64,000 nucleotides of DNA, from contig CAUJHJ010000031.1 in assembly GCA_963204835.1 (NCBI GenBank), positions 1 to 64,000 on the forward strand, written 5' to 3'. Positions 9,111-18,352 of this stretch are shown piece by piece. The position numbers and the translations under genes were made by a program. Below the pieces are notes generated by a model. It was not told the origin of the DNA, did not search any database, and was given only the letters and a program-made list of their open reading frames with translations. Source of the stretch: Pseudomonadota bacterium. GTDB lineage: Bacteria; Pseudomonadota; Gammaproteobacteria; Steroidobacterales; Steroidobacteraceae. The number at the start of each line of letters is the position of its first letter. Within the stretch, counting starts at the first letter, position 1.

Positions 9111-9141
9111 CGGCCAGAGGTTAGACAGGCAGGCGGCCGAA

Positions 9142-9160
9142 GATCAATCGGCGATTGATC
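9142..9160. promoter_or_regulatory. Perfect palindrome in divergent intergenic region
   Basis: GATCAATC-GGC-GATTGATC is a perfect 8-bp inverted repeat with a 3-bp centre. It lies between the divergent starts of the ECF sigma gene (9110, minus) and the Omp85-like gene (9190, plus). Position and symmetry suggest a dimeric regulator's binding site for one or both genes. No regulator can be assigned. Confidence 0.5.
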
Positions 9161-9189
9161 CGGCCGGCGGCGGCCGTCGAACGGGGTAC

Positions 9190-10839
9190 ATGCGCGCCAT
9201 CCGCCCCACCCTCGCCCTGCTGATGCTGCCCTGCATCGGGCCGATGGCGTTCGCGGACAGCGCGGCCACGGTCGTGCACGACCCCGGGCAGGCGCTGCCC
9301 ACCGATGCCGAGCTCGAGCGGGCGGGCGCGCGCATCGGCCGGATCTCGATCGAGAACGACGCCATCTTCGACGAGAACGACCCGCGCGAGGATGCCGTCC
9401 TCTATCGGGCGGTGAATCGCCTGCATGTCACGACGCGGGAATCGACCATTCGCGCCCAATTGCTGTTCGCGAGCGGCGACCGCTACTCGCGCCGGGTGCT
9501 CGACGAATCCGAGCGCGCGCTGCGCAGCCAGCGCTACCTGCGCGAGCCCGCGATCCAGCCCGTCGCCTGGCACGACGGCGTGGTCGACCTGCGCGTGCGC
9601 TCCGAGGACGTCTGGACGACCAATCCCGGGCTGTCGCTCTCGCGTACGGGAGGCACCAACACGCTCGGATTCGAGCTGGAGGAGCTGAACCTGTTCGGCC
9701 GCGGCAAGCAACTCTCCGCCGGCTACAGCAACAATGTCGACCGCACCTCGATCGGCCTCTCCTGGCGCGATCCGGCTGTCTGGGGTTCGCGCTGGACGAG
9801 CGGCGCCTCATTCACCGACAGCGACGATGGCAGCGGCTGGTCGCTCGCGGCCGAGCGTCCGTTCTATGAGCTCGATGCGCGCTGGAGCGCCGGCTTCGCC
9901 GCGCAGTCGCTGACCCAGGTCGAGAATCGCTACGCGCTCGGCCAGCGGGTGGACGGCTGGCGCGCCGACCGGCAGGCGTTCGACATCCATCGTGGCTGGT
10001 CATCGGGCCTGCGCGATGACTGGGTGCGCCGCTGGACCGCGGGCTTTCGCCGTGATCGCGCGCGCTTCGGGCCGGCGGACACGGCCCTCGTCGGCCCCCT
10101 GCCGGCCGATCGCACCCTTGCCTATCCCTACGCCCGCCTCGAGCTTCTGCAGGACGACTACTCGACCGCGCACAACCTCGACCAGATCGGCCGCACCGAG
10201 GACCTGAGCTTCGGCACGCAACTCGCCGCCGAGATCGGCTGGTCGCAATCGGCGTTCGGCGCGAGCCGCGATGCGCTCGTGGCCTCGCTCGATGCAAGGC
10301 GCGGCTATCGGCTGCCGGCGGACCAGACCCTGTTCGCCGCAGCCAGCTGGGCGTCGCGGCTCGAAAGCGGCCGCCTCCGCGACTCGTTGCTCTCGGCGAG
10401 CGTGCGCTACTTCTGGCGCGTGAACGAGCGCACGGTGTTTTACGCCGGTCTCGCGGCCGACAGCGGCAGCGCGCTCGATCTCGACCACGAACTGACCCTC
10501 GGCGGCGACACCGGCTTGCGCGGCTATCCGCTGCGCTACCAGACGGGCACGGCACGCGCCCTGCTCACCCTCGAAGGCCGCTACTTCACCGACTGGTATC
10601 CCTTCCGCCTCGCGCGCGTGGGCGCCGCGATCTTCGCCGACGTCGGCCGCAGCTGGGGCGCGAGTGCGCTCGATGTGCCGGAACTCGGCACGCTGCGGGA
10701 TGTCGGAATCGGCCTGCGGTTCGGCAATACGCGTTCAGCGCTCGGCAACGTGCGGCACGTCGACCTCGCTTTCCCGCTCGACGGCGACCCGTCGATCAAG
10801 TCCGTGCAGTTCCTCCTCAAGACACACAAGAGCTTCTGA
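9190..10839 (+). CDS. Omp85/ShlB-type outer-membrane barrel protein
   Basis: A 549-residue protein with a signal peptide (1-22, ending FADS), one or two POTRA-like modules (about 35-150; LDESERALRSQRYLREPAIQP is a typical POTRA helix-strand) and a C-terminal barrel. The barrel carries the Omp85 lid-loop signature GDTGLRGYP (about 440-448), a variant of VRGY/F. It is shorter than BamA (about 800) and resembles TamA- or ShlB-like single-function translocators. It is followed after three bases by an LtaS-like membrane phosphotransferase gene, so it may help place an envelope product. The start at 9190 is chosen because the signal peptide begins there. Confidence 0.8.
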   Translation: MRAIRPTLALLMLPCIGPMAFADSAATVVHDPGQALPTDAELERAGARIGRISIENDAIFDENDPREDAVLYRAVNRLHVTTRESTIRAQLLFASGDRYSRRVLDESERALRSQRYLREPAIQPVAWHDGVVDLRVRSEDVWTTNPGLSLSRTGGTNTLGFELEELNLFGRGKQLSAGYSNNVDRTSIGLSWRDPAVWGSRWTSGASFTDSDDGSGWSLAAERPFYELDARWSAGFAAQSLTQVENRYALGQRVDGWRADRQAFDIHRGWSSGLRDDWVRRWTAGFRRDRARFGPADTALVGPLPADRTLAYPYARLELLQDDYSTAHNLDQIGRTEDLSFGTQLAAEIGWSQSAFGASRDALVASLDARRGYRLPADQTLFAAASWASRLESGRLRDSLLSASVRYFWRVNERTVFYAGLAADSGSALDLDHELTLGGDTGLRGYPLRYQTGTARALLTLEGRYFTDWYPFRLARVGAAIFADVGRSWGASALDVPELGTLRDVGIGLRFGNTRSALGNVRHVDLAFPLDGDPSIKSVQFLLKTHKSF

Positions 10840-10842
10840 ATC

Positions 10843-12795
10843 ATGCTGCGAACCGGCTGGCCGCGTTTTCGGCCGATCCTCGTCCTCTTCGGCTGGTACC
10901 TCGTTGCCGGACTGCTGTTGCGCGCCGCGCTCTGGTGGTCGTTCGGCCGCCTCGCCGGCGTATCCGACACCGGCCTGTACACGGCATTCGCCGTGGGTGC
11001 CGTCGCGGATGCCGTTCAGGCGCTGTACCTGTTCGCGCCCTTCGCCGTCGCCGCCTGGCTGCTCGGCGACCGGGCTTTCCGCTCGCGGCCGATGCGCGCC
11101 ACGATGCTGGCCGCGAGCACGCTCGTGCTCTTCGGCCTCACGTTCCTCGCCGCGGTCGAGTACTTTTTCTTCCAGGAATTCGACTCGCGCTTCAACCTCG
11201 TCTCGGTCGACTACCTGCTGTACCCGACCGAAGTGGTGGGCGACATATGGGCCGCTTATCCCGTCGCCCGCGTCGCGATGCTCGTGGCGCTGCTGTCGGT
11301 CGCCACGGTGGCGGTGCTGCGCCGGCCGCTGCTCGCGGGCGCGCAGGCCGTGACCACGCTGCGCGACCGGACCGCCGTGTTTGCGGTCTACGCCGTGCTG
11401 CTCGGCGGCGCCATCGCGAGGGTCGACAAGGACAGCTTCGCCTTCTCAGGCAACCGGGTGGAAAACGAAATTGCCGCCAACGGCGCCGACAGCTTCTTCA
11501 ATGCGCTGCGCACCAGCGAGATCGACTACCACGCCTACTACGCGACCCGCGCGCCGCAAGCCAACCTGCACACGCTGCGCACGGCGCTCGCCCGGGGCGG
11601 CGGACAATTCCTCGGCGCCGGCCTCGATCGCGCCTTCCCGGCGCGCGCCGACGGCCTCGGGCGGCTGAACGTCGTGGTCGTGGTGAGCGAATCCTTCGGC
11701 GCGGAGTTCAGCCGCGCCTACGGCGGCGATCGCGACTGGACGCCTTATCTGGACGCGTACGCCCGGCGCGGCCTGATGTTCGCGAACATGTACGCGTCGG
11801 GCACCCGCACCGTGCGCGGCCTCGAAGCCATCACGGCCTCGTTCCCGCCGATTCCCTCGACCTCGATCCTGCACCGCCCGGGCAATGCGGGCATCGCGAC
11901 CTGGGGCAGCGTGATGCGCGACCTCGGCTACAGCACGAGCTTCTTTTACGGCGGCTACGGCCAGTTCGACGACATGAACGCCTTCTTCGCGGGCAACGGC
12001 TTCGAGGTCGCCGACCGTCGCGCGATCGACGGCCCGGTGCGCTTCGAGAACATCTGGGGCGTGGCCGACGAGGACCTGTACGACCTCGCGATGCGCCGCT
12101 TCGACACGCTGTCGAGGGACGGCAAGCCGTTCTTCGCGATCATCATGAACACCTCGAACCACAAGCCCTATACGTTCCGGGAAGGCGTGCCCGGCGTGAA
12201 GCCCGAGGGCGGGGGCCGCGAATCGGGCGTGCGCTACGCCGACTACGCGCAAGCCTACCTGCTGCGCGAGGCCGGGAAGCATCGCTGGTTCGACGACACC
12301 TTGTTCGTGATCGTCGCCGACCACGGTGCACGCGTGTACGGCCGCGAGGACATCCCGCTCAAGACCTACCGCATCCCGATGCTGTTCTACTCGCCGAAGC
12401 ACCTCGCGCCGGGGCGGGTCGACACGCTCACGACGCAGATCGACGTCGCGCCGACGGTGCTCGGCCTCCTCGGGCTGCCCTACAGCGCGCCGTTCTTCGG
12501 CCAGGACGTGCGCCATGCGCCGGCGCAGGATCGCGTCGCCTTCTTCAGCCACAACCATGACGTCGCGCTGCTGCGCGGCGGCGAACTGGCGATCCTCGGC
12601 CTCAAGAAAGAAGTGAAGAACCTGCGCTACGACGCGGGGACGAACACGTACCGCCCCGCGCCTGCCGATCCGGCGCTCGATTCGCTCGCCGTTGCCTACT
12701 ACCAGACGGCCTACGAGATGTTCCGCGAGCACCGCTACGTGCCGACGCCACCGTTCCCGGCGCGCGCGCATGTCGCGGCTGCCGGCGAGCCCTGA
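10843..12795 (+). CDS. LtaS/OpgB-type sulfatase-fold membrane phosphotransferase
   Basis: A 650-residue inner-membrane protein with about five N-terminal membrane helices (1-205) and a periplasmic alkaline-phosphatase/sulfatase-fold domain (about 265-590). Visible active-site blocks are VVVVSESFGAEF (metal Glu), SGTRTVRGLEA with the probable nucleophile T323, and FVIVADHGARV (metal Asp/His). Proteins of this kind transfer phosphoglycerol or phosphoethanolamine groups onto envelope glycans or lipids. In Gram-negatives the nearest roles are OpgB-like glucan or lipid modification rather than lipoteichoic acid synthesis. It begins three bases after the Omp85-like gene and is convergent, with one base between the stops, to the SDR gene. 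Confidence 0.88.
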   Translation: MLRTGWPRFRPILVLFGWYLVAGLLLRAALWWSFGRLAGVSDTGLYTAFAVGAVADAVQALYLFAPFAVAAWLLGDRAFRSRPMRATMLAASTLVLFGLTFLAAVEYFFFQEFDSRFNLVSVDYLLYPTEVVGDIWAAYPVARVAMLVALLSVATVAVLRRPLLAGAQAVTTLRDRTAVFAVYAVLLGGAIARVDKDSFAFSGNRVENEIAANGADSFFNALRTSEIDYHAYYATRAPQANLHTLRTALARGGGQFLGAGLDRAFPARADGLGRLNVVVVVSESFGAEFSRAYGGDRDWTPYLDAYARRGLMFANMYASGTRTVRGLEAITASFPPIPSTSILHRPGNAGIATWGSVMRDLGYSTSFFYGGYGQFDDMNAFFAGNGFEVADRRAIDGPVRFENIWGVADEDLYDLAMRRFDTLSRDGKPFFAIIMNTSNHKPYTFREGVPGVKPEGGGRESGVRYADYAQAYLLREAGKHRWFDDTLFVIVADHGARVYGREDIPLKTYRIPMLFYSPKHLAPGRVDTLTTQIDVAPTVLGLLGLPYSAPFFGQDVRHAPAQDRVAFFSHNHDVALLRGGELAILGLKKEVKNLRYDAGTNTYRPAPADPALDSLAVAYYQTAYEMFREHRYVPTPPFPARAHVAAAGEP

Positions 12796-12796
12796 C

Positions 12797-13519
12797 TCAC
12801 CAGGGCAGCTCGCTGCCGTCGTAGCGCCAGAACCGGCCGGACTTCTCCGCGTCGAGCCCGTCGACGACCCGCAGGAGGCCGGCGACGCTCTCGGGGGCAT
12901 CGATGTCCGCGCGCGGGCCTCCCATGTCGGTGCGCACCCAGCCGGGATGCAGCATCGCGACGACGAGGCCGTGCGAACGCCCGAGATCGATGGCAAGGGA
13001 CTTCATGCAGGCATTGAGTGCCGCCTTGCTCGCACGATAGGCATAGAGCCCGCCCGACGTGTTGCTGGCGATCGAGCCGACGACGCTCGACAGCGCGACG
13101 ACCTTCCGGCCGGCCGATCGCGCGACGTGCTCGACGAAGGCTTCGGTCACCTTCATCGGCCCCTCGACATTGACGCGGAAAATCTCCTCCCAGTCCGCGT
13201 AGTCGATTTCGCCGAAGCGGCTCGCCGGAAAGCCGGCGCCCACCCTGCTGCCGCGACCCATGGTGCCGGCACTGTTGAACAGGACGTCGATCGGGCGCCC
13301 CGCGAGCCGCCGCGCCGCCGCATCGACGCCCTTGTGGTCGGTGACATCGAGCCGCTCGAGCGCCACGCGGCCCCCGCTCGCATGCGCCAGCGCCGTGAGG
13401 TCGGTGGCAGCCTCGGGCCGGCGCGCGCAGGCGATCACCTCCCAGCCGCGCGCCGCGTACTGGCGCGTGAGCTCGAGGCCGAGCCCGCGGTTCGCACCGG
13501 TGATGAGGACAGTCGCCAT
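12797..13519 (-). CDS. Short-chain dehydrogenase/reductase
   Basis: A 240-residue Rossmann oxidoreductase. The NAD(P) motif TGANRGLG is at residues 7-14, the structural NSAG near 84, the catalytic Ser in the SSVVGS block and YxxxK as YRASK, followed by the PGWVRT loop. It resembles the SniffeR/C-factor group of cytoplasmic SDRs; substrate unknown. The ATG at 13519 is preferred because GAGG lies eight bases before it, while a GTG further upstream would fall inside that ribosome site. Its 5' end almost touches the divergent MDR gene. Confidence 0.92.
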   Translation of the reverse strand: MATVLITGANRGLGLELTRQYAARGWEVIACARRPEAATDLTALAHASGGRVALERLDVTDHKGVDAAARRLAGRPIDVLFNSAGTMGRGSRVGAGFPASRFGEIDYADWEEIFRVNVEGPMKVTEAFVEHVARSAGRKVVALSSVVGSIASNTSGGLYAYRASKAALNACMKSLAIDLGRSHGLVVAMLHPGWVRTDMGGPRADIDAPESVAGLLRVVDGLDAEKSGRFWRYDGSELPW

Positions 13520-13553
13520 GACGCACACCTCTTTCGATTATGATCGCGCGCCC

Positions 13554-14558
13554 ATGATGCAGCCTTACCGCAAGATCGTCATCCAGCGCCTGACGGGCGA
13601 GATCCGCAGTTCCATCGGCATCGTCGAGGCCCCGTGGCGCGATCCGGGACCCGGGCAGATCGTGATTCGCAACCGCTACGCCGGCGTGAACGGGATCTTC
13701 GACCAGAACCTGTGCCGCAACACGGTGCGCTACGTCGATGTTGCGCCGCCCTTCGACATGGGCGTCGAGGCGATCGGCGAGGTCGTCGCGCTGGGCGAGC
13801 GCGTCGATGGCATCCGGATCGGCGACGCCGTCGCCACCGTGAAGCTCGGCTGCGCCTATCGCGATTACCAGGTGGTCGATGTCGGCAAGGCGATTCGCGT
13901 GCGCGAAGCCTCGCCCGAGATCCTGGCACTGATCGCCTCGGGCGTCTCCGCGATGGTGGCGCTCGAGCGCATCGCGGACATGAAGAGCGGCGAGACCGTC
14001 GCGGTGTCGGCGGCGGCGGGCGGCCTCGGGCAGTTCGTCATGCAGCTCGCGAAGCGCGCCGGCAACCACGTGATCGCGCTCACGGGTTCCGACCACAAGG
14101 CGGCGCTGCTGCGCGAGCTCGGGGCCGACCGGGTGGTCAACTACCGCAGCGAATCGTTGCGCGCGGTGCTCGCGAACGAGTATCCGCGCGGCCTCGACAT
14201 CGCCTACGACTCCGTCGGCGGCGAGATCTTCGACGCCTTCCTCGACCACCTCGCGATGTACGGCCGGCTGATCGTCAGCGGCCACACCTCGGATTTCGAC
14301 AAGCCGGTCGAGGACGTGCCGCACCCGCGCGCCTATCACAAGCTCTACTGGAAATCGGCGTCGATCCGCGCGTTCCAGAACCCGGCCTTTCCGCAGTACT
14401 TCGACGACGCCGCACGCCGCATCCTCGACCTCTATTATCGGGGCGAGCTGCGGGCACTCATCGACCCGACGCCGTTCGACGGCCTCGAGGCGGCGGCGGA
14501 TGCGGTCGAGTACCAGCTCGCCGGCCGCAACGCCGGCAAGGTCGTGCTGAAGCTCTGA
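13554..14558 (+). CDS. Zinc-independent quinone oxidoreductase (MDR family)
   Basis: A 334-residue medium-chain dehydrogenase/reductase similar to PTGR3/ZADH2-type enzymes. It has an N-terminal GroES-like domain, then the nucleotide motif AAAGGLGQFVMQLAK (about 158-172) and the conserved YDSVGG strand. No zinc-binding cysteines are seen, as expected for this branch, which reduces enones or quinones with NADPH. Starts are possible at ATG 13554 or 13557, or at ATG 13518, which has a better-placed GAGG but would overlap the start of the divergent SDR gene by two bases. Either way the two genes share almost no intergenic DNA, so each promoter must lie inside the other gene. Confidence 0.88.
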   Translation: MMQPYRKIVIQRLTGEIRSSIGIVEAPWRDPGPGQIVIRNRYAGVNGIFDQNLCRNTVRYVDVAPPFDMGVEAIGEVVALGERVDGIRIGDAVATVKLGCAYRDYQVVDVGKAIRVREASPEILALIASGVSAMVALERIADMKSGETVAVSAAAGGLGQFVMQLAKRAGNHVIALTGSDHKAALLRELGADRVVNYRSESLRAVLANEYPRGLDIAYDSVGGEIFDAFLDHLAMYGRLIVSGHTSDFDKPVEDVPHPRAYHKLYWKSASIRAFQNPAFPQYFDDAARRILDLYYRGELRALIDPTPFDGLEAAADAVEYQLAGRNAGKVVLKL

Positions 14559-14694
14559 GGAAACGCGGCGGCGGCCGGGGGCCGTACCGGCGTTCCGTCC
14601 CGCTCTCGAAGGTGGTTGACCCGTTCAATGGAATGCCCCTGGCGCCGAGGTCGTAAGCTCGGACGCGGGCACACTGGAAGGGGTTCGACCAACC

Positions 14695-16221
14695 ATGCGC
14701 GACAAGGCCTCGGGGCGCGGGCGCCTGCTGGCACGCAAGTCCCTCGCGACACTTCAGCGGGAAGCCGGCCAACAGGGCCTCAAGCGCTCGCTCGGCCCGC
14801 TCAACCTCGTCCTGCTCGGCATCGGCTGCATCCTCGGTGCCGGCATCTACGTGATGCCGGGCAATGCCGCGGCATTCTTTGCCGGACCCGCCGTGATGCT
14901 TTCTTTCGTCGTCGCCGGCTCCGCCTGCGCGCTCACCGCGTTTTGCTATGCCGAGCTGTCGTCGACGATGCCCGTGACCGGCTCGGCCTACACTTATTGT
15001 TATGCCGCGATGGGCGAAGTGTTCGCCTGGTTCATCGGCTGGCTGCTGATCCTCGAATACGGCATGGCGGCAGCGACCCTCGCCGTGGGCTTTTCAGGTT
15101 ATTTCACCAGCCTGATGCGCGATTTCGGCGTGCACATCCCCGCGACGCTCGCTACGCCGTTGATCGAGGCGAGTTCGTCGGGCCACGGCACGGTCCTCAC
15201 CCTCACCCGCTCCTTCAACCTGGTCGCCGCACTCGCCATCGGCGTGGTGACGGTCGTGCTCACGCTCGGGATCTCCGCCTCGGCGGCCGTCAACAACTTC
15301 CTCGTGATCGTGAAGGTCTCGGTGCTGATTGCCTTCATCGCCATCGGCATCGGTGCGGTGGATCCGTCGAACTGGACGCCCTTCATCCCGCCGAACGAAG
15401 GCGGCTTCGCCTATGGCTGGCAGGGCGTGATGCGGGCCGCGTCGATCCTGTTCTTCGCCTACCTCGGCTTCGAAACGGTCTCGACCGCCGCGGCGGAGGC
15501 CCGCAACCCGGAGCGCGACCTGCCGATCGGCATCCTGGGTTCGCTCATTGCCTGCACGATCATCTACATCATCGTCGCGGCCGTGCTGACCGGTGCCGTG
15601 CCGTACCGTGAACTCGGCGTGCCGGATCCGATCGCGATCGCGGTCGATCGCATGGGGCACCCCGGCTTTGCCGTGCTGGTGAAGGTCGGCGCGCTGATGG
15701 GCCTCGCATCGGTGCTCCTCGTGAACGCCTATGGCCAGTCGCGCGTCACCTTCGCCATGTCCCGCGACGGGCTGTTGCCACCGCTCTTCAGCACGCTGCA
15801 CAAGCGCTTCAAGACGCCGCACCTCGGCACGGTCCTGCTCGGCGTGATCGCCGCGGCCGCCGCCGCCTTCATGCCGCTGTCCCTTCTCGGCGACCTCATC
15901 AGCATCGGCATCGGCCTTGCCTTCATCGTCGTCGCCCTTTCCGTGATGTGGTTGCGCACCACCCAGCCGGACCTGCATCGCCCGTTCCGCGTGCCGTTCG
16001 GGGGCTTCCACGTCGGCCGCTTCTGGGTGGGCTACGTGCCGCTCGGTGCGATCCTGCTGTGCTTCGCGATGATCGTGCCGGTGATCGTCGACCTCGTCAG
16101 GCAGGCGTTGCTGGGCCAGCCGGCGCCCATCCTTTTCCTCATCGTCTACGCTCTCGCCGGTGTGCTGACGTACTTCGGCTACTCGATGCGTCGCTCGAAG
16201 CTCGCGCTGGAGGGCGCATGA
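14695..16221 (+). CDS. APC-family amino acid permease (CAT-like)
   Basis: A 508-residue inner-membrane transporter with about 12 to 14 helices. Helix 1 carries the substrate-site signature GIGCILGAGIYVMPG (about 42-56), and the loop FAYLGFETVSTAAAEARNPERDLP (about 255-278) is characteristic of cationic/basic amino acid permeases. It probably imports an amino acid or related compound. It is the first gene of a five-gene operon whose members overlap or nearly touch (PaiB-like protein, then three amidohydrolases), so its substrate may be what those enzymes release or degrade. The 136-bp gap upstream contains TTGACC (14616-14621) but no convincing -10. Confidence 0.93.
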   Translation: MRDKASGRGRLLARKSLATLQREAGQQGLKRSLGPLNLVLLGIGCILGAGIYVMPGNAAAFFAGPAVMLSFVVAGSACALTAFCYAELSSTMPVTGSAYTYCYAAMGEVFAWFIGWLLILEYGMAAATLAVGFSGYFTSLMRDFGVHIPATLATPLIEASSSGHGTVLTLTRSFNLVAALAIGVVTVVLTLGISASAAVNNFLVIVKVSVLIAFIAIGIGAVDPSNWTPFIPPNEGGFAYGWQGVMRAASILFFAYLGFETVSTAAAEARNPERDLPIGILGSLIACTIIYIIVAAVLTGAVPYRELGVPDPIAIAVDRMGHPGFAVLVKVGALMGLASVLLVNAYGQSRVTFAMSRDGLLPPLFSTLHKRFKTPHLGTVLLGVIAAAAAAFMPLSLLGDLISIGIGLAFIVVALSVMWLRTTQPDLHRPFRVPFGGFHVGRFWVGYVPLGAILLCFAMIVPVIVDLVRQALLGQPAPILFLIVYALAGVLTYFGYSMRRSKLALEGA

Positions 16222-16847
16222 ATACATCCAGTGACAAGTTTGCCCCACCGGACCCCGCCGAGGTGCCGCGCCTCATCGAATCCTTCCCGCTGGCCTGGCT
16301 GGTCAGCGCCGAGCCGGAGTTCCTCGCGACGCCGCTGCCGCTGCGCCCGCACTATGGCGACACGGGGAACCTGGTCGAGCTGCACGGCCACATGTCGCGC
16401 GGCAATCCGCAGGTCGCGGCGCTGCAGGCGCAACCTCGCGCCCTCGCGCTGTTCATCGGTCCGCACGGCTACGTCTCGCCCTCCTGGATGAACGATCGCA
16501 CGCAGGCACCGACCTGGAACTATGCGTCGGCGCAGTTCGTCGTCGAGGCGCAGTTCGTCGGGAGCGATGCCGAGCTCGATCCGATGCTGGACGACCTCGT
16601 CGAGACGATGGAGGAAGGTCGCGAACGCTGCTGGCACGCGGCCGAGATGGGCGAGCGCTATCGCAAGCTGACCCGCCGCATCATCGGCTTTCGCCTCCTC
16701 GTGCGTGGCGGCCGGGTGAAGTTCAAGCTCGGCCAGGACGAGCGCAACGACGTCTATGGCGACATCGTCCGTGGCCTCGCGGACGAAGGCAGCACGGAGC
16801 TGCTCGGCTGGATGCATCGCTGCAATCCGGGCCGCGCACCGGAATGA
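16218..16847 (+). CDS. FMN-binding split-barrel protein, PaiB-like
   Basis: A 209-residue protein of the PaiB/FMN-binding negative regulator family. The PaiB-type blocks are FPLAWLVSAEP, ELHGHMSRGNPQ, IGPHGYVSPSWM and a C-terminal FKLGQDERNDVYGDI. Family members bind flavin or haem and some were named as regulators of protease or sporulation genes, but an enzymatic role is equally possible. It overlaps the permease stop by ATGA and is itself followed by the amidohydrolase genes, which suggests a role in the same catabolic route. Confidence 0.85.
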   Translation: MNTSSDKFAPPDPAEVPRLIESFPLAWLVSAEPEFLATPLPLRPHYGDTGNLVELHGHMSRGNPQVAALQAQPRALALFIGPHGYVSPSWMNDRTQAPTWNYASAQFVVEAQFVGSDAELDPMLDDLVETMEEGRERCWHAAEMGERYRKLTRRIIGFRLLVRGGRVKFKLGQDERNDVYGDIVRGLADEGSTELLGWMHRCNPGRAPE

Positions 16848-16900
16848 TTGCCGGGCCCGCGGCCTTCTCAGTGGGCGCCGGACATGGCAACGTGCGCGGC

Positions 16901-18352
16901 ATGAGCCTGCCAAGGCGCCTTCGCTCCGCGATCCTGCTGGCCGTCGCCTGCAGTGCGGCCACAGTGGCCACAGTGGCCACCGTGGCCATCGCGGCGGCTC
17001 CCGCCACACCGGCCACGAAGCCCGCGACACCGCGCGAGCCGCTGCCCTTCGCGCTCGATCCCTATCCGGGCACCTATCGGCCCATGCCGCGCGTCGACAC
17101 GATGGTCACCGGTGCGACGGTCCTCGACGGTGCCGGCCGCCGGCTCGACCACGCGTCCGTGCTGATGCGCGACGGCAAGATCGTCGCGATCGGCCCGGAA
17201 CTGGCGGCGCCGGCGGGCGTCACGGTCGTCGATGCCCGCGGCCGCTGGGTGACGCCGGGCATCGTCGACATCCACACCCACCTCGGCGACTTCCCCTTTC
17301 CCTTCGCGTCCACCGACTTCAACCACTCGGATGTGGGCGAGGTCACCGATCCCAACACGGCCGGCGTGTGGGCCGAGCACTCGATCACCGTGCAGGACCC
17401 TGCCTTCATGCGTGCCATCGCGGCCGGGGTGACCACGGTGCAGGTGCTGCCGGGCTCGGCGAACCTGTTCGGCGGTCGCGGCGTGGTGCTGCACAACGTG
17501 CCGGCGACCACGGTGCAGGCGAAGAAGTTCGCGGGCGCACCGCCTTCGCTCAAGATGGCCTGCGGCGAGAACCCGAAGTACGACTACGGCGACCTGGGCC
17601 GGTTCCCATCGAGCCGCATGGGCAATGTGTACGGCTACCGCGTGGCATTCCTCGAGGCGAAGCAGTATCTCGCGGACTGGGAAGCCTACGAGCGGGGCGA
17701 CAAGGCCGAGCCGCCGAAACGCGACCTGAAGCTCGACACGCTGGCCGGCGTGCTGCACGGCGACGTGAAAGTGCACGTGCATTGCTACCGGGCCGACGAA
17801 ATGGCGGTGCTCCTCGACGTGGCCCGCGAGTTCGGTTTCAGGATCACCGCCTTTCACCACGCGGTGGAGGCCTACAAGATCGCGGGGCTGCTCAGGCAAT
17901 CCGGCACCTGCTCGGCCGTGTGGTCCGACTGGTGGGGCTACAAGCAGGAGGCATTCGATGCCATCCGCGAGAATGCCGCTTACCTCGACGCCGCGGGGGC
18001 CTGCGTCATGATGCATTCGGATTCGGCGATCATCGGCCAGCGCCTGGTGCTCGAGGCGGGCAAAGCCATGGCAGCGGGCAACCGCATGGGACTCGGCATC
18101 GCGAAGGAGCACGCCATTGCCTGGGTGACCCGCGTGCCGGCGCGAACTCTGGGGCTCGGCGATCGCATCGGCACGCTCGAGCCCGGCAAGAATGCGGACC
18201 TGGTCGTCTGGTCCGGCGACCCGTTCAGTGTTTACACGCTGGCAGACGAAGTGTTCGTCGACGGCGCGCTGGTGTTCGATCGCAGGGACCCGCGCCGCCA
18301 GCCTGCCTCGGATCTCGAAGCGGGATTGCCCTCGCGCGGAGCGGCCCGATGA
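16901..18352 (+). CDS. Exported amidohydrolase, imidazolonepropionase-like, with metal site
   Basis: A 483-residue protein when started at ATG 16901, where a clear signal peptide begins. An in-frame ATG at 16844 overlaps the previous stop and would give 502 residues. The metal-dependent amidohydrolase barrel shows the metal HxH in GIVDIHTHLG, later ligands in VHVHCY and TAFHHAVE, and the Asp in MMHSDSAI. The C-terminal composite sandwich ends with the usual LEPGKNADLVVWSGDP. It probably hydrolyses a cyclic or acylated amide in the periplasm. It overlaps the next amidohydrolase gene by ATGA. Its signal peptide contains a 9-bp tandem repeat. Confidence 0.92.
   Translation: MSLPRRLRSAILLAVACSAATVATVATVAIAAAPATPATKPATPREPLPFALDPYPGTYRPMPRVDTMVTGATVLDGAGRRLDHASVLMRDGKIVAIGPELAAPAGVTVVDARGRWVTPGIVDIHTHLGDFPFPFASTDFNHSDVGEVTDPNTAGVWAEHSITVQDPAFMRAIAAGVTTVQVLPGSANLFGGRGVVLHNVPATTVQAKKFAGAPPSLKMACGENPKYDYGDLGRFPSSRMGNVYGYRVAFLEAKQYLADWEAYERGDKAEPPKRDLKLDTLAGVLHGDVKVHVHCYRADEMAVLLDVAREFGFRITAFHHAVEAYKIAGLLRQSGTCSAVWSDWWGYKQEAFDAIRENAAYLDAAGACVMMHSDSAIIGQRLVLEAGKAMAAGNRMGLGIAKEHAIAWVTRVPARTLGLGDRIGTLEPGKNADLVVWSGDPFSVYTLADEVFVDGALVFDRRDPRRQPASDLEAGLPSRGAAR
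16958..16984 (+). repeat. 9-bp tandem repeat inside a signal peptide
   Basis: Three copies of GCCACAGTG (the third has one change) encode Ala-Thr-Val three times in the hydrophobic core of the amidohydrolase signal peptide. The unit is a multiple of three, so copy-number slippage would lengthen or shorten the hydrophobic core without breaking the frame. Confidence 0.75.

Noticed and set aside
10935-12560. 541-codon plus-strand ORF inside the LtaS-like gene
   Set aside because: Same-strand frameshifted shadow; Arg-rich, without membrane helices or motifs, whereas the main frame has the sulfatase-fold active site.
14629-14644. TGGAA in front of the APC permease as a further IolR-type site
   Set aside because: The second half-site is TGGCG instead of TTCCA, so there is no palindrome.
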